Under the pieces are notes generated by a model that worked only from the letters and a program-made list of their open reading frames with translations, made no database searches and had not been told where the DNA came from. From Ascarosepion bandense (lineage: Eukaryota > Mollusca > Cephalopoda > Sepiida > Sepiidae): a stretch of DNA of 64,000 bases. This document shows, piece after piece, positions 53,858-64,000 of the stretch (positions within the stretch are counted from its first letter, which is position 1; each line of letters starts with the position of its first letter). The DNA lies in assembly GCA_037127315.1 (NCBI GenBank), contig JBBBDQ010000310.1, forward strand, positions 2,427,001-2,491,000, read 5' to 3'. The translations under genes and the position numbers were made by a program.

Positions 53858-55480
53858 TTGGGAAATGAATTGGCGGGCAGAAGGGTGATACCCCACCCTA
53901 AAGTAGTTCCGGAACCAGTTGCCTCGGTAGAAACCGAGAGTATCGAGGAAGAGAATCCTGGCATATTTCCCTCCTGTGCAGTGATCAGAGCACAGGCTAG
54001 AAAGAAAGCCGATGAAAAGATAGGCAAGCAAATCGATAGGACAGATGACGAGGTGATCGACCTATCACAGACCTTTATGAATCCTGATGTGGGATTAAGT
54101 CATCCTCCCGATAGTCCCCCAACTGAGAATAGCGATGGTACTGGTGAGCCCGCTATGGACATTCCATTATCGAGGAGAGCACTTGTAACAGAGCAGGGGA
54201 GAGATTCTGAGCTCACCCCACTCTTCCGTCATGTGCTGTCTGAGGACGAGTTAAAGAAGGTCCCAACTGGATGTTTTATGAAGAATGAGGTACTAATGAG
54301 GAAGTGGAGACCCCCACACGTCTCAGCTTCCGAAGACTGGTCGACGGTCCACCAGATAATACTCCCCAAACGGTACAGACCGGAGGTAATGAGAAGAGCT
54401 CATGAGATCGCCCTGGAGGTGGGGTCACCTCGGTATTAACAAGACACATGATATGATAGTCAGATATTTTTACTGGCCGGGCATCCGGAAGGATGTGTCT
54501 GAGCATTGCCGGACTTGCCACAACTGCCAGGTAGTGGGGAAGCCGAATCAGAAAATCCCTATCGCACCCCTACATCCCATTCCTGCCTTCGAGGAGCACT
54601 TTTGTCGCATTATCATAGACTGTGTTGGCCCGTTACCCAAAACCAAGTTAGGAAACCAATATCTGCTATCGATCATGTGCGCCTCGACCAGGTTTTCCGA
54701 AGCGATACCCATGAGAAATCTCTCCGCCAGAAAAATAGTGAAGGCCCTCATTGCCTTTTTCACCATGGTCGGCTTACCCAAGGTGATACAGTCTGACCAG
54801 GGATCCAACTTTATGTCAGGGGTATTTCGGCAAGTTATGAGATCTCAAGGTGCCTTGGAGAGGTTTCACTCAACCTTAAAGAGCATGATGCGAAGCTATT
54901 GCCTGGACCATCAACGTGATTGGGACGAAGGTATCCCATTCCTAATGTTCGCTGTTCGCGATTCCGGACAGGAATCTTTAGGGTCCAGCCCATTTGAGTT
55001 AATATTTGGGTATTCAGTCCGCGGTCCCTTAAAGGTACTGAAAGAAGGCTGGTTGCGGGAAGACCCAGTCACAGAAAATTTGCTAGATTATGTTTCCCGT
55101 TTCCGAACCCGACTAACAGAAACGTGTGAACTGGCCCGCAAGAACCTCCGATCAGTTCAGCGTAAAATGAAAGATCGGTACGACCGAGACACGGTCGAAC
55201 GAAGTTTCGGTGTCGGGGATAAAGTATTAGTTTTATTACCCTTACCCGGACACCCTCTCAAAGCTAGGTTCTATGGTCCGTACGAGATGGTTAGGAAGGC
55301 CAGTGACCTCAACTACGTTGTAAGAACTCCGGATCGCAGGAAGGCGACACAGATGTGTCACATTAACATGCTTAAGCCTTATTATGAACGGGGAAAAACC
55401 GACCCTGTACTGGTGATTCGTGGGCCCAACACTGAACCCACGGAGGTCCGAGGAGGAATTATGGAAAGGGGCGACCACCC
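53858..55480 (+). pseudogene. Integrase of the Gmr1-like element, upstream of RT
   Basis: After a linker (53858-54300) comes the zinc-binding module (HLGINKTHDMIV, YWPGIRKDV, CRTCHNC), with a frameshift near 54420. The core has aspartates in IIIDCVGPL and IQSDQGSNF. Between the second aspartate and the glutamate (GALERFH) only 20 residues remain where about 35 are usual, so an in-frame deletion has removed the YHP region. The C-terminal GPY/F module (FYGPYEMVRK, HINMLKPYY) is intact. The same 425-codon frame (54402-55679) runs on without a break into the start of reverse transcriptase, proving the gene order. Confidence 0.9.
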
Positions 55481-56392
55481 CACCAAACTTTACAACTCTG
55501 AGATCCTAGCTGACCTAGGTGCGAAACTGTCGCATTTAGCCCTTGAAGAGAGGAAGGATTTAGTTTCTCTTATCGAGGATTTCAAGGGCCTGTTCCCCGA
55601 CGTATCTAACCAAACCACCATCACTTGCCATGATGTGAACGTAGGAGATGCCACCCCTATTAAACAGCACCCCTATTAAACAGCACCCCTACCGCGTTAA
55701 CCCACGAAAAGCCGAAATCCTACGTAGAGAAGTAGCCTATGTGCTAGAGAATGGCATCATCGAGCGTAGCCAAAGCAGTTGGTCCTCCCCCTGCGTGCTC
55801 GTGGACAAACCTGACGGTGCGGTTCGGTTTTGCACCGACTACTCGTATGGGCGACTGCATTGATAGAGTCGGAAAGGCCACGTATATTACAAAACTGGAC
55901 CTATTGAAGGGATATTGGTGTGTGCCTCTAACCGAACGCGCTAAGCAGATATCTGCTTTCGTGACTCCGGACGGATTGTATCAATATCGCGTGATGCCTT
56001 TTGGGATGAAAAATTCCCAGGCCACCTTCCAGCGAATGATGAACCATTGCCTGCGAGATTTGGCTGGAGTCGAGACGTACATCGATGATATAGTCGTGTA
56101 CAATAACTCCTGGGCCGAACACATGATATCTCTTCGAAAGGTCTTCGACCGGTTGAGGCATGCCAGCCTCACTATTAACCTCGCCAAAAGTGATTTCTGC
56201 CAAGCCGAGGTGACTATCTCGGTCATGTTATTGGCCATGGGCGGATAACTCCGATTGAGGCAAAAATACAAAATATAGTCAAGTATCCCGCCCCAACCAA
56301 CGTAAAGGGACTGAGGAGATTTCTTGGGTTGGCGGGTTATTATCGCAAATTCTGTAAGAATTTCTCTGATGTAGCCTCACCCCTTACCCAGT
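55481..56392 (+). pseudogene. Reverse transcriptase of the Gmr1-like element
   Basis: Starts with DFKGLFPDV and TPIKQHPY. A 16-bp tandem duplication (ACCCCTATTAAACAGC, near 55650-55682) shifts the frame and creates a stop. Next come ENGIIERSQSSWSSPCVLV, a deletion after FCTDY, ITKLDLLKGYWCVPL, MPFGMKNSQATFQRMMN and TYIDDIVVYNN with the catalytic DD intact. Another frameshift precedes ITPIEAKI and LRRFLGLAGYYRKFCKNF. A TGA at about 56393 ends the polymerase. Confidence 0.9.
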
Positions 56393-56394
56393 GA

Positions 56395-56880
56395 TTGAGG
56401 AAGAAGGCCAAATTTGAATGGACACCCGAATGCCAGAGATCCTTTGATCAAATAAAAGCCTTGTTGTGCTCAGATCCTGTCCTCAAAGCTCCAGAATTTA
56501 CGCGACCATTTAGATTAGCTGTAGATGCAAGTGACCATGGCATTGGCGCTGTGTTACTGCAGGTCGATGCAAATGGTATGGAACATCCTGTCAGTTATTT
56601 TTCAAAAAAATTTAACAGTCACCAGAAAAATTACTCTACAGTAGAAAAGAAAACTCTTGCCCTTTTACTGAGCCTGCAACACTTCGAAGTGTATGTGTGT
56701 TCGTCCAGTCAGCCTACTTTAGTATATACTGACCATAACCCACTAACCGTCCTTAGGAAAATGAAGAATAAAAACAGACGGCTACTATGTTGGAGTTTAT
56801 CGTTACAAGAATATAATTTGGTTATTCAGCACATAAGAGGCGCCGACAACGTGTGTGCTGGCGCCCTATCCCGTATCTGA
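56395..56880 (+). pseudogene. RNase H of the Gmr1-like element
   Basis: FEWTPECQRSFDQIK, LAVDASDHGIGAVLLQ, YSTVEKKTLALLL and VYTDHNPL match the Gypsy RNase H. The final catalytic region reads NVCAGALSR where NV.ADALSR is usual, so one aspartate is glycine. The frame ends here; no integrase follows. Confidence 0.88.
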
Positions 56881-56975
56881 CCGGTAAGCTTTCCAAGGTC
56901 GAACGGGGACGAAAACCTTTTTTTTTCTCTTAGAAAACTGCCACTCTTGGCATTTTTCTCCTCCCCAATTTTATA

Positions 56976-57960
56976 TGTTACGAACTGGTAGCATATAGTC
57001 GAACCGCAGGTTAAAAACAAAAAGAAAATGTGGGATCCTTTCTCGGTTTTCACTGAGAAGGGGACGCAACACACGGAAGTCAACGAAGAACAACCACAAA
57101 ACGACGGATTTCAAAATAAAACATTTATTTATAACATATAAGAAAAAAAGGAAGAAGAAAGTTCATTTCGCAAAAGGGGAAGGTGACTATAAAGACAACA
57201 GTAGGAGCAAGCGAATACAAATACACATATAACACAAAAGATCAAGCCAAAGTATCACTAACCTGTCCGTCGTTTTCACAGAAAGAAATTAGGTCGCCGA
57301 AGTGACAGTTCTGTTTTAAAATAATATTTCATGGAGGCCAGCCATTTTCTCTGGTTCCTTCTCCTTTGGGATTGTTCGGAGTTCACGATATCTCGTAGAG
57401 TCGTTTGGTCAGTCAGTTCAGCTTCATAGTAGTTGTTTTCATTTACAGCCGACAGACTTTGCTGTCTTCAATTCTGTGGGTAGTCATCCGAAGTCGGGAC
57501 GAGTCTTTTCTTAGTGACGTTTATCTGTTACCGGGTGGACAGGAACTGATAATATCTCTTTTTATTTTGGCTGTCCCCAAAACAGTCACGTGGGCTCTCC
57601 CTCCGGAAACGGTGATGCGCGGGTCACGCGGCCTTTGCGTGACCTCCAAGGTTTTCACTTATGATTGACCTCCTAGTAACAGCAAGGTTTTGGAAACCAG
57701 ATCATTCTTTGCTGCGGTCGTTCCAAGTTCGCAGACTCGTAGCTTGTGCGGGGGAGTAGATGAGGAGAGAAAGAAAGTGTGAAGAGAAGGAAAGAGTATG
57801 GCTGATCGTAGGACACATTCGCTTGCCAGTTAAAGACATTAGATCTTATCTATTTTTATTTAATTATTTGTTTTTCTTTTATATCTAACCGAGACTTTCC
57901 TTTAGGAGTACATTTCGGCCTCAGGCCTATATCGTTAATAAAAATCGTGGGTACGTCACA
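56976..57960 (-). repeat. Right LTR copy, inverted, 985 bp, full length
   Basis: On the minus strand it runs from TGTGACGTACCC (57960) to CAGTTCGTAACA (56976), so TGTGAC/GTAACA form the usual imperfect terminal repeat. TATAAAATTGGGG after the end looks like a leader. It is the reverse complement of the left copy. Confidence 0.9.

Positions 57961-57995
<35 letters not shown>
57961..57995. repeat. (TA)n-(GT)n microsatellite, right flank
   Basis: Nine TA then about eight GT units, starting exactly at the LTR terminus. Confidence 0.93.
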
Positions 57996-59474
57996 AATGT
58001 GTAAAGGAGAGAGAAAGGAGTTTACATACATACAGAACTCGAATTTTACATGATTGGTGTAGCGAATCGGACACACATTCAGAGATATAGAAAAGGGAAC
58101 TGAATTAAGGTCTTATTTGATAGATAACTTGATTCCCCCTTGAATCAGTAATATGGCTATTCCATGGAATGTTACAGGAATTGGAAGTGTGAAAATATAT
58201 ATGCTTTATTTTCAATGAATTTAGTCTGACTGGCAAAATGACTTTTAATTCGTACCTCTAATTTCGTGGCTATTCCCTGACGCGTTTCTTGCCCTTGCAG
58301 ACATTCATACTTTCTGCCTTATTCGAGGGTAGATAATTAAGTGTTGTAACGCTACATAACTATCCAAGTGGTTATGTCATTCAGAGCAGATTTAAATTAA
58401 CAAGAGAAGGAAATGCACTTAATATCACCTTTTATTATAGAAAAAAGTTGTATCCCTCGGGTTTGCTTTCATACCACTAACTTATGAGAAACTTAGTGAC
58501 AAGTGGTAATTTAAAAGCAGCGTTTCAGAAAAACTAGCATGATTGGTATTGAAAACAGAGAATAGTTTCTGTTGTAGGGATTACTTTAAATGTTTTACTC
58601 CGCATTGGTTTATCATTTAAACTAACTGAATATTTTTAGTTCTCGGTTATTTCGTACCATTTCTGTCAAGGCTATGTCAAGGATATTTTTAAACAATTTT
58701 TTCGGCTTGCTGCCATTCTACCTAAGAAATCCATAGACATAGAAACCACAAGGTTCAACAATAAGATAAGAAGGGCAACTTTATGATAATGTATTTGTGA
58801 TGCGTAATCAGTTACAAGATTCAAAACTGAAGCAAACGCTGGGCAAAGCAAGCATTTACTTTATTATCATGAGCCTGGTTTCTATATGCAATAAAAGAAG
58901 ATCAGTTGCCATCTATGAATCACATAGTTGAAAGCTTCTTTGGGTGGCTGAAAACCATAGAGAACAACATAATTCAAAGAAATGAGAAAATGTTCGACAA
59001 AGGATTGTTTTAAGCGTGCCCACTCGAACGGTTTCTAACATATTCAATGCATAAAAAGAAGCCTACGTAATCCTTTTCCATTCCTAACTGTAGACTATTA
59101 TGCGCTGGTGAAACAAATATGAACCTGGGAAAAACAAGGACAAAAATAACACAAAGCAACTTTCTTATTTTCTTCATAAAAAGTTTCAGCAGCAAACGAG
59201 AAAGCAAGGAACTCAGATATACAACAGAAACTAAACTAGACAACAGAAAAATCAAACAAATGTGTCGAAGCTAAATTTAGAGCTCAAACATGTAAACTTT
59301 TGAATAGTACATTCACCCTTTATATTATTACAATTAACTATCGTCTTTCGACAATGACAAAATTTTGTATAAATTTGCTGGTTGTAAATACTATTGAAGA
59401 AATATTCAGTGCTTAACGGCAAGACCAATATTGTAGCTGTATTTCTTTTCTGTTTTTTTCTGGTTTTCCTTCTA
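57996..59474. other. AT-rich sequence, nothing recognised
   Basis: Frames of 70-96 codons lack domains. Confidence 0.45.
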
Positions 59475-59502
59475 TTATATATATATATATATATATATAT
59501 AT
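59475..59502. repeat. (TA)n microsatellite
   Basis: About 14 TA units, immediately before a dispersed repeat. Confidence 0.9.
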
Positions 59503-59514
59503 TACTGCAAAGGA

Positions 59515-59890
59515 TGAGCCTATGGTGCTTCGGTATTGGCAACGGTAAACAAAAGAAATTTCCTAAAACAGTATATCAGATTCTATATCGCTACGTACTA
59601 CAAATACTGACTAAAATAAACATATTGTAATAATAGACGCCACAGAAAAGACTGTCAGTGCGTGCCGTTGGGAATCGATTATTTGCATCACTTCTGACTC
59701 TAGGTGTGCGTCTCTCTTGCCAGACTTGCACTTAAAACAAAACACTATCGTGTTAATTCCCATTGGTACTGTAAATAGTTAAAATGGAAGATGAAATGCT
59801 GATATATATACTTCAAGGCTAATAGTTGTTTGTGTGCCAAACGTAGCACGGTGAAGCGAGAACTTACAGAGTAGATACGCTCATGACACA
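59515..59890 (+). repeat. Unknown dispersed repeat, copy 2
   Basis: Diverged match to 47610-47960 (see that entry). Confidence 0.6.
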
Positions 59891-60212
59891 AGTACAACTC
59901 TCATCATGATCTGACGTGCCATAAATTACAACTTTGTGTTCTTAAATATTTTTCTTCCGAGTAGGTATTTCCTTTTTTTCTTCCTAATTTTTTTACTTAA
60001 TCTATTTTCTTCGACCTCTCCTTTGTTAGTTCTCGATTCCTCCCCTCACTTCTAGTCAACTGTTTACTCAATAGTTTTCTCAGCGATTTAAACTCCCATC
60101 TTCATTTTATCGAGTAGCCTTGACATCAAGTGGACAACATCTCAGTAATCCTATTGATAAAAGAGGATTTTGACGACAACAGTTGCAGTCTGTAATGAGT
60201 TAAACCCATTTA
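59891..60212. other. AT-rich sequence, nothing recognised
   Basis: No feature was recognised. Confidence 0.4.
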
Positions 60213-60494
60213 ATTGTGGTGTAATGGTTATCGGGTCAAAATCAGAAGCTGGAGAGCCGAGTTCGAATTCCAGTTGAATTTATTTCATTCGCTTACGCAC
60301 ATATACTCACAGAAAAAATATTAGTCTATATTTTCTCCTTTAAGCTGTGGATTGAATAGCTGAAGAAATTGGCTTATATAGCCTTGGCTGGCAACCAGTC
60401 TACTGTGGGAAAGTAATGACAGCCTACTGCATGTCAGTCATGTCTCAAAAGAGACATGATCGATCAAGCGTGTGTCACGTATGGTAATTAACTG
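60213..60494 (+). mobile_element. tRNA-derived SINE, family A, plus strand
   Basis: A-box-like TGGTGTAATGGTTA at 60217, B box GAGTTCGAATTCC at about 60261 (tRNA-like spacing), then the family body: CTTATATAGCCTTGGCTGGC, a TACTGTGGGA block, the hairpin CATGTCT-CAAAAG-AGACATG (60438-60457) and a GTAATTAACTG end. This is the clearest copy for defining the family (about 280 bp). Confidence 0.85.
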
Positions 60495-60534
60495 AAACTT
60501 TCTGCCAGTTTTTAACTTTTATATTCCAATGTCA

Positions 60535-60660
60535 TTATATCTAAAATATTGAACCATCTCACTATATTTACAATATTTATACTCAGGCTATGGTCATGGT
60601 CCTCATCTTGGCACAATAACAATAAAGGTGAGGACCATATTGTATTTATTTCTATGCTAG
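60535..60660 (-). repeat. Fragment related to the 10315-10462 repeat, with inverted partner
   Basis: The minus strand shows GATGAGGACCATGACCATAG and ATAAATATTGTAAATATAGT, resembling the repeat at 10315. ATGGTCCTC and GAGGACCAT near 60596 and 60637 face each other as an inverted pair. Confidence 0.45.
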
Positions 60661-60793
60661 GCTTACTAAGGAGGTCCTCATAGGCTAGTATATGTGCTGA
60701 TACTTTCAGACGTCTAACTCTCCAGTCTTCTCCCTTGTTCACTATTTCCACTTTATTTTACCTCCCATTTTTACCTCTCTCTTTCTTTCTTTT

Positions 60794-60842
<49 letters not shown>

Positions 60843-60891
60843 TCATATATATATCTTTATTTATATATATATATATATATCTTTATATATC

Positions 60892-60938
<47 letters not shown>
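60794..60938. repeat. (CT)n-(TA)n-(GA)n and (TA)n complex array
   Basis: CT, TA and GA tracts at 60794-60842 form one palindrome; further TA arrays run to 60938. Confidence 0.93.
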
Positions 60939-60941
<3 letters not shown>

Positions 60942-61971
60942 TCACCCTATTCACGAATGCGGTTATTACAGAAGACGACCAAATAAAAGTCATAAAATAT
61001 TAACTTATCCCCTTTATTATTGTTTTTCTTATGATTTTATCTGGAACATTCGCTGTTGTCAGTCAGAAAAAGAAACATTTATTTAGAAATATCGAATGAC
61101 ATCGCGGCACTATATGGACTGATTTATTCAAATTGGTTTCCTCATCGTGGCTCTTATATTCACAGACTTTCAGTCGTTATACCCTCTAGGCACCATCAGG
61201 TGCAATGTAGTTTTATGAATTTCGAACTAAACACTTTTTGTCGCATTCCACAGCGGTAGATTGTTTTCATTCCAAATTCTGTTGTTGTCGTTCTTCATTC
61301 TTTTTATTGACTTAGTTCTTGTACAGTCACTTCCACTTATCCCACTGAACTGGATTATTTGGAATTCACTTTCTGTCCCAGCGACTGAACCTATGCCAAT
61401 CAACGAAAACCAATGTTTTGTACGTTAAATTAAATATTTACAACCCTTTGCAAAATGACATGTTTTAAATCCATTACAATATGGTGGAATAGATGTGGAA
61501 TAGGCATTTTATCATTACATTTTCAGATCATTTTATGCGTCAGATATAAAGATTATATGTGAAATGATCCTTAAAATGTAACTTTTAACAGCATCTTACA
61601 ATAAATAGATCATTACGCCACTTCCACAGCTGTCTAAAACTAGCACAATATTATAAAGAAGAACTTTTGAAAAAGAATCTTTCAGGTAACTATACTCAGA
61701 TTATTCAATCGTTACATTATGCGCCCAGCTACTAGAAAATATAAATGAGTTATATATATCATAGTTACTGTAAAAAATTAGATGTGCCTGATCCAGGGAC
61801 TGTAACAAGGATTAGCGAGATACTCTAGCTAATTATTTGCTATTGTAAGAACAATGATATTTAGGTACATTATATATTTAAATATATAAACATATTAATA
61901 CAAATAATAACTTTTGATTTAGTTGCATTAGTCTTGTTATACATCTACTGAGCTATGCATCCACCCATATT
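60939..61971. other. AT-rich sequence, nothing recognised
   Basis: No feature was recognised. Confidence 0.45.
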
Positions 61972-61976
61972 CTCTT

Positions 61977-62022
<46 letters not shown>

Positions 62023-62042
62023 ACACTCTCTCTATCTCTTTC
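61972..62042. repeat. (CT)n microsatellite
   Basis: Imperfect CT tract abutting the truncated 5' edge of the LINE copy. Confidence 0.93.
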
Positions 62043-63933
62043 TAGCTAGGGTGATCTCTCTTGAATCTCTAGATCATTCTTGCATGTGTTTCCGTCTGTC
62101 TCTACGAAGCTCGGTTAGCTATCTCTTCTTTCTCTACCGTTCACCCTCATCTCCTAACGTACTTGACAACATTTCGGATGATATTGATAAGGCCATTTCT
62201 TCTCATCTGTTCACCCATATATTTGTGTGGAGATGTTATTGCCTACCAGGCCAACTGGCTGAAAAACTGTCATAGATCTTGCTGGTGTCTATATGCGTTT
62301 CTTTAATAAACCTAATGGACCTGACTCAGTGCTAGATCTGTTTCACTTCCATCCCTGACTCTTGCAATGTCAAGCAGCTTTGCCCTCTCAGAAAATCTGA
62401 CCATGCGATGGTTTCTGTTAATATCTCCTTCCTTTTCCCCTCTCTCAGAAACTTCCGAACCAGTAGAATATCTTACTGCTACCAAAGATCAGACTGGGAC
62501 TCGTGCCGCGATTTCCTGTGTGACGACCATTGGAACAAAGTTTTAGTCTTCCTGTTGAAAACTGTGCGTCCGAGGTCTCCTCTTGGGTTAAGGGTGGCAT
62601 TGATGCTTTTATTCCAGCCAGGAAGTTGAGACTTAAACCCTATTCGTCCCCCTGGTTATCTCCAGCTTGCTCCGCCGCTATCGCCCACCGGAATCACTTT
62701 TTTCTTTTTATCGGAGCCATGCATCTGACCATAACAGGCGCCTTTTCGCCTCTGCTTGTAATGAGTGCAAGATAATACTAAATGATGCTAAGCTGGCGTT
62801 TGCTGACATAATGAAGCAGCGTATAGCATCCCGTAAAACTACTGGCGGCTCTGTAAAAATGTACTAAATAACAGTAAGCCTTCAATCCCCCTATAATCAA
62901 TGAATTAGAGGTTTTCACATCTTCAGCGGACAAGACCGAGTGCTTTGCTCGTAGATTCTCCACTAACTCGACACTGGATTCGTCTGGGGTATCCGTACCT
63001 GACTTTTCAACTAGAACTGAGATTCAACTTAGTGACGTCCACATTATTCCCTGGCTTTCAAAGCTTGACCCCCATAAAGCAAGCAGAGGTGACGAAATCC
63101 ATATCATTGTCCTGAAGAAATGTGCCCCCTGAACTCTCTTCTGTCCTCTCAAAAATGCCTCTCTGCTTCTTGTTTTCCTGCCTGCTGGAAGTCCTCCTCT
63201 GTGGTTCCTACACTCTCTCAGCAGACCTCCAGTGGAATGACTACATCAAATCCATAGTTAAATCTGCTGCTAGGAAGGTCGGTTAACTGTGTAGAACCAC
63301 GAAGTTTTCCTCGTCTGAATCTATCCTGCATATATATAAATCCACCATCCCCCCGTGTATTGAATACTACTGTCATGTCTGGTTGGGTGGCCCTGCTTTT
63401 CACCTCAGGGATCTTTAAAAATCCAATGGAGAATCTGCAATGTGATCGATCCCGACTGCAGTCACTTTCTCACCGGCGTAACGTGGCCTCTTCTACAAAT
63501 ACTTTCACGGTTTCTGCTCTGACGAACTTAGCTCCTTGGTGCCCCCTCTTCAAGCTACTAGACTAGCAACTAGGTTCCACCCTTTTACAGTGAAACCAAT
63601 AAAATGTAACCGAAACTTCTACTCTAATAGCTTTTTTTCTCGCACTTCTCGCCTGTGAAATTCTCTTCTAATTACTTGCTACCCTGACAGCCACAATCTC
63701 CGAGAATTTACATGTAAGGTCAATTGTAATCTCCTATCTCTCTGACTCGCATCCTTTCCTTCATGTTCTTTTCTAGTCTACTCTACTCTCATCAGCTCTC
63801 TTCACACCAGTGTTCTCATCCTTCTCTTACCCATTCTCTGACACCCCTATAACTTGTTCCTTTTTCTCATCACACTCCTCTGTAAATCCCTGCGCACCAG
63901 TGGAAGTAAAACTTCCTTGCATGGGATGAAATG

Positions 63934-63935
<2 letters not shown>
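62043..63935 (+). pseudogene. LINE copy (family of 11123-14011), 5'-truncated, RT core deleted
   Basis: Begins at TAGCTAGGGTG, equivalent to 11408 in the intact copy, so it lacks about the first 95 codons. Endonuclease and linker blocks follow in several frames: FFLYRSPSSP, VSWVKGGIDAFIPARK, SSPWLSPACSAAIAHRNH. At about 63211 the text jumps from GTGGTTCCTA (equivalent to 12676) to CACTCTCTCAGCAGACC (equivalent to 13441), removing about 760 bp with polymerase motifs A, B and YADD. The C-terminal region and the 3' end (CTTCCTTGCATGGGATGAAATG) remain, followed by a TA array. Confidence 0.9.

Positions 63936-63936
<1 letters not shown>

Positions 63937-63967
<31 letters not shown>
63937..63967. 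repeat. (TA)n microsatellite
   Basis: About 15 TA units directly after the LINE 3' end. Confidence 0.93.
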
Positions 63968-63973
<6 letters not shown>

Positions 63974-64000
63974 TTACCCAGACGAGCGAACATAAAAAAT

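Larger units (their letters stand above)
51495..57960 (+). mobile_element. Gmr1-like Gypsy-lineage retrotransposon with inverted LTR copies
   Basis: A 6.5-kb element in a (TA)n array. The coding order on the plus strand is gag, protease, integrase, reverse transcriptase, RNase H. Ty3/Gypsy elements normally have integrase last; the Gmr1 group is the known exception. The two terminal copies are in opposite orientation, so both outer ends are the same LTR terminus, TGTGACGTACCC. Stops, frameshifts and small deletions show that it is inactive. Confidence 0.85.

Noticed and set aside
58010..58080. Possible degraded family 2 hammerhead on the minus strand beside a TA/GT array
   Set aside because: A GTAAAATTCGAGTT block resembles the ribozyme, but core, GAAA and stem I are all mismatched.
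58660..58990. Possible transposase scrap
   Set aside because: A short phrase on the plus strand recalls hAT/ZBED-type text but no conserved motif could be confirmed.

Overview
The window looks like intergenic DNA from a large, AT-rich, repeat-dense metazoan genome. A cephalopod mollusc, probably an octopus, fits best. This is inferred from the repeat style: (TA)n, (CA)n, (CT)n and (TAA)n arrays at most repeat edges, several tRNA-derived SINE families, many non-LTR elements, Penelope-like and Helitron remnants. I recognise no host protein exon, true tRNA gene, rRNA gene or CRISPR array.

Layout. 1-9.1 kb: a 3' LINE scrap (1765-2530), a GC-richer repeat (3366-3800) and a broken R4/Dong-like LINE sitting between TAA arrays (5761-8860). 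9.3-11 kb: a tRNA-type SINE joined to a 5S rRNA-like piece, and inverted repeat fragments. 11.1-14.2 kb: an APE-type LINE with an uninterrupted 962-codon ORF, the only plausibly functional gene here. 14.5-22 kb: SINEs, a perfect 51-bp-arm palindrome, AT-rich repeats. 22.3-27.1 kb: a complete but dead Ty3/Gypsy element on the minus strand, with LTRs, a candidate PBS and a 5-bp target duplication. 27-34.3 kb: a mariner relic, two dimeric non-autonomous elements that share the LINE 3' tail, and a non-autonomous Helitron whose empty site survives elsewhere in the window. 34.9-42 kb: foldbacks, a 33-bp minisatellite, a Tc1/mariner relic and hammerhead-ribozyme elements. 43-44.4 kb: two Penelope-like fragments head to head. 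51.5-58 kb: a Gypsy-lineage element with gene order gag-PR-IN-RT-RH (Gmr1-like), bounded by inverted instead of direct LTR copies. 62-63.9 kb: a LINE copy that has lost its RT core.

How the parts work together. The intact LINE could supply reverse transcriptase to the non-autonomous elements ending in the same 3' tail. The most unusual elements are five hammerhead-ribozyme motifs in two families: a tRNA-promoter SINE that ends in a 55-nt ribozyme (two copies), and a 41-nt ribozyme on the minus strand (three copies). All five lie beside dinucleotide arrays. Alignments were done by eye; no database search was run.
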